From Yaniella flava (lineage in GTDB: Bacteria > Actinomycetota > Actinomycetes > Actinomycetales > Micrococcaceae): 64,000 nt of DNA. The stretch covers positions 97,835 to 161,834 of the forward strand of contig NZ_BAAAMN010000016.1 of assembly GCF_039529295.1 (NCBI RefSeq), written 5' to 3'. The notes below the pieces were generated by a model. It did no database searches and had not been told where the DNA came from. It saw nothing but the letters and a program-made list of their open reading frames with translations. Position 1 is the stretch's first letter, and every line of letters starts with the position of its first letter. Positions 62,265 to 64,000 of the stretch are shown here, piece after piece. The position numbers and the translations under genes were made by a program.

Positions 62265-63048
62265 GCTGCAAAACGTGAACAAGACGTTCTTTCCGAACTC
62301 CGTCAACGAGCGTGTGGCACTATCCAACATTGATCTCGAACTCGGCAACGGGGATTTTGTGACGGTCATCGGATCCAACGGTGCTGGAAAGTCGACCGTG
62401 CTAAACACGATCGCAGGCAAGGTCAGCCCAGATACCGGGATTGTCGATATCGCAGGCAGAAACGTCACCCGAATGAAAGATTACAAACGTGCCACGTATG
62501 TGGGCCGTGTCTTTCAAGATCCGATGGCGGGGACCGCTCCAGATCTCACCATTGAACAAAATATGGCTTTAGCTGAACGTCGGGGGATGCGGCGTGGCTT
62601 GGCTTCTGGGATCACGAAAGCTAAGAGAACGCGATTTGCAGACGAACTCCAAGTGTTAGAACTTGGACTGGAAAACCGTCTGAGTGCAAAAGTTGGTTTA
62701 CTTTCTGGTGGACAGCGCCAAGCGTTGTCGTTATTGATGGCAACTTTTTCACAACCCAAGATCCTGCTACTCGATGAGCACACCGCAGCACTTGATCCAG
62801 AACGGGCACGCCTTGTCACAGATCTGACGGAAAAGGTCGTAGCCGAACAAGAATTGACCACGTTGATGGTTACTCACAACATGGGTCAAGCCCTTGAAGT
62901 GGGGAACCGGTTGATCATGATGCACGAGGGGCGAATCATCTTGGATGTGTCTGGAACAGAAAAATCTTCTATGACGGTTGAAGATCTTTTGGCACAGTTC
63001 ACGAATATCAAGAATGCGACCGTGTCAGACAGGACGTTGTTGCAGTAA
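62257..63048 (+). CDS. ABC transporter ATP-binding protein (TrpZ-like)
   Basis: A 263-residue ATPase. Walker A is GSNGAGKST (39-47), the Q-loop is FQDPMAG, the signature is LLSGGQRQALSL, Walker B is ILLLDEHTAALDP and the H-loop is MVTHNM. It lacks fused membrane domains. It completes a three-gene importer. Confidence 0.95.
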   Translation: MLKLQNVNKTFFPNSVNERVALSNIDLELGNGDFVTVIGSNGAGKSTVLNTIAGKVSPDTGIVDIAGRNVTRMKDYKRATYVGRVFQDPMAGTAPDLTIEQNMALAERRGMRRGLASGITKAKRTRFADELQVLELGLENRLSAKVGLLSGGQRQALSLLMATFSQPKILLLDEHTAALDPERARLVTDLTEKVVAEQELTTLMVTHNMGQALEVGNRLIMMHEGRIILDVSGTEKSSMTVEDLLAQFTNIKNATVSDRTLLQ

Positions 63049-63067
63049 CGGACATATTCAGTACTTG

Positions 63068-63099
63068 CGGGTGGAAGCTAGATGAGCTTCCACCCGTTT
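63068..63099 (+). terminator. Rho-independent terminator after the ABC importer
   Basis: An 11-bp perfect stem (CGGGTGGAAGC / GCTTCCACCCG) with a 7-nt loop and a short T-run. Confidence 0.85.
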
Positions 63100-63936
63100 C
63101 CTCTTTAAAACACGACTCTTTTAGAGACGTCGGTCACAGCCTGTTGAACGCAGTATGCACACAAGGTGAATAAACGGAACGTCCGAGACAAGAACAAGAC
63201 TATAACGACCATACGAGAAGGCAGTACGTCAGTTTTGTGTTCCAAAAATATCTGTGTATAGTTATCTCTCGTGCCCAGGGCAGACCGGAGACGGGAAGCG
63301 CTGAGACACAGAAGTTCTTTTTAGAAAAAATATATAGCGATTCCAACTTCTGACTGGAGTTGACAAGCTCGAATCACTTCGTGATAAGCTGTTGATCCGG
63401 TTCAGAAACTGAACTAAAAGTTGTTTCAAAATTTAGATCACGGAAATCTCCGAGTCAATGCAGCGTCACCTCGCCGGTGCGCACTGTAAAAGCGAAAATG
63501 GAGGGCGCCGCCCACCAGCACTTCGTGTGACCGAGATAACCAAGCTCGGAATTGACATTCTGATCAGCTTGTCTGATAGAGTGTTCTTCTGTTGCCGAAG
63601 CTGTTCAGCTTCCGGTAACCAAGAATTCAGATTCCAGCTGATCCGATTTGACTTTGTTGTTTGTTTTGGTTTAGTGTTGTGTCCTGCACTGTGTTTGGTG
63701 TGGTTCATGGCTTGTTTGTGGATCGTGTGTTTTCACTGCCTGGTGGTGGCTCTGCGTTTGTGGGGTTGTTGTTGGGTGTGTGTGGTTGTTTGAGAACTCA
63801 ATAGTGTGCCAAGTTTGTTTGATGCCATTTATTTTTGAATGGTTGCCATGGCTGTCATACCTCCGTGTGGTGGTTGTGGTGGTGCCAGGGATTGGGCTGT
63901 TTCCGGCCTGGTCTGTTTGATTGGATTTTTTCATAG
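63100..63936 (+). promoter_or_regulatory. rRNA operon promoter and leader region
   Basis: About 840 bp without protein genes. It holds two promoter-like elements with identical geometry: TTGACA at 63360-63365 and at 63552-63557, each followed after 17 bases by GATAAG and GATAGA (equivalently TAAGCT 63385-63390 and TAGAGT 63577-63582). A further TATAGT is at 63257-63262. The leader includes the actinobacterial rrn element TTGAGAACTCAATAGTGTG (63789-63808), and its T/G-rich character from 63650 on fits an rRNA precursor. Confidence 0.75.

Positions 63937-64000
<64 letters not shown>

Overview
The window is a continuous piece of a moderately GC-rich chromosome from an actinobacterium, most likely a Micrococcales/Micrococcaceae-type organism. 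The evidence is a SenX3-RegX3/PhoU Pho system, a DUF222-HNH (13E12-type) protein, DUF2516, GTP-dependent PEPCK, a fused PcaD-PcaC enzyme, five tRNA genes without an encoded CCA, and the start of a 16S rRNA gene with an actinobacterial leader. The genus cannot be fixed from the sequence alone. Many genes lack a Shine-Dalgarno and have a TAnnnT -10 box 6-8 nt before the start codon, as expected for leaderless mRNAs.

Layout: 1-2.7 kb, an Lhr-type helicase (C-terminus outside the window) and rlmH. 2.8-7.2 kb, a methylcitrate-cycle operon (GntR/FadR-type regulator, prpD, prpB, prpC). 7.2-14.4 kb, a beta-propeller lipoprotein, tRNA-Ser(CGA), a frameshifted small membrane-protein gene, tadA, upp, an orphan OmpR-type winged-helix regulator, and a tightly overlapping run of AhpD-like, pirin, two paralogous GNAT and SixA-like genes. 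14.4-16.9 kb, a DUF222-HNH protein and tRNA-Arg(ACG). 17.2-25 kb, PEPCK, a RecQ helicase fused to a phosphoribosyltransferase-like domain, phosphomannomutase, an MFS permease, a membrane-anchored unknown and an XRE-like protein. 25.4-27.6 kb, tRNA-Ser(GCT) and prpE, whose upstream palindrome contains the same 8-bp core found at the prp operon.

27.6-40.9 kb is an aromatic-acid catabolic island, all on the minus strand: transporters (MFS with a frameshift; SSS symporter plus a 42-aa partner), an IclR regulator, pobA, pcaH, pcaG, pcaB, pcaL (fused D/C), pcaF, pcaI, pcaJ and a second IclR regulator. It encodes every step from 4-hydroxybenzoate to succinyl-CoA plus acetyl-CoA.

41.7-64 kb: tRNA-Ser(TGA), a quinone-oxidoreductase-like gene, a VTT/DedA membrane protein, a TetR regulator with a 19-bp palindrome next to a DHA2 exporter, tRNA-Thr(CGT), tmk-holB-peptidase, DUF2516, gpmA, pabAB-pabC, phoU divergent from senX3-regX3, a lipoprotein, cysS, rlmB (interrupted by an N gap), a TrpXYZ-like ABC importer, and a long rrn leader with two promoter-like elements before the 16S rRNA start.

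Most of the window is ordinary core and metabolic chromosome. I found no CRISPR, prophage, transposase or defence island, and no clearly new multigene system. The best leads are the shared prp operator, an aminodeoxychorismate synthase whose fused glutaminase domain lacks its catalytic triad, a PEPCK with threonine where the P-loop cysteine is expected, the RecQ-PRTase fusion, and candidate auto-regulatory repeats at the orphan winged-helix gene and the TetR gene.
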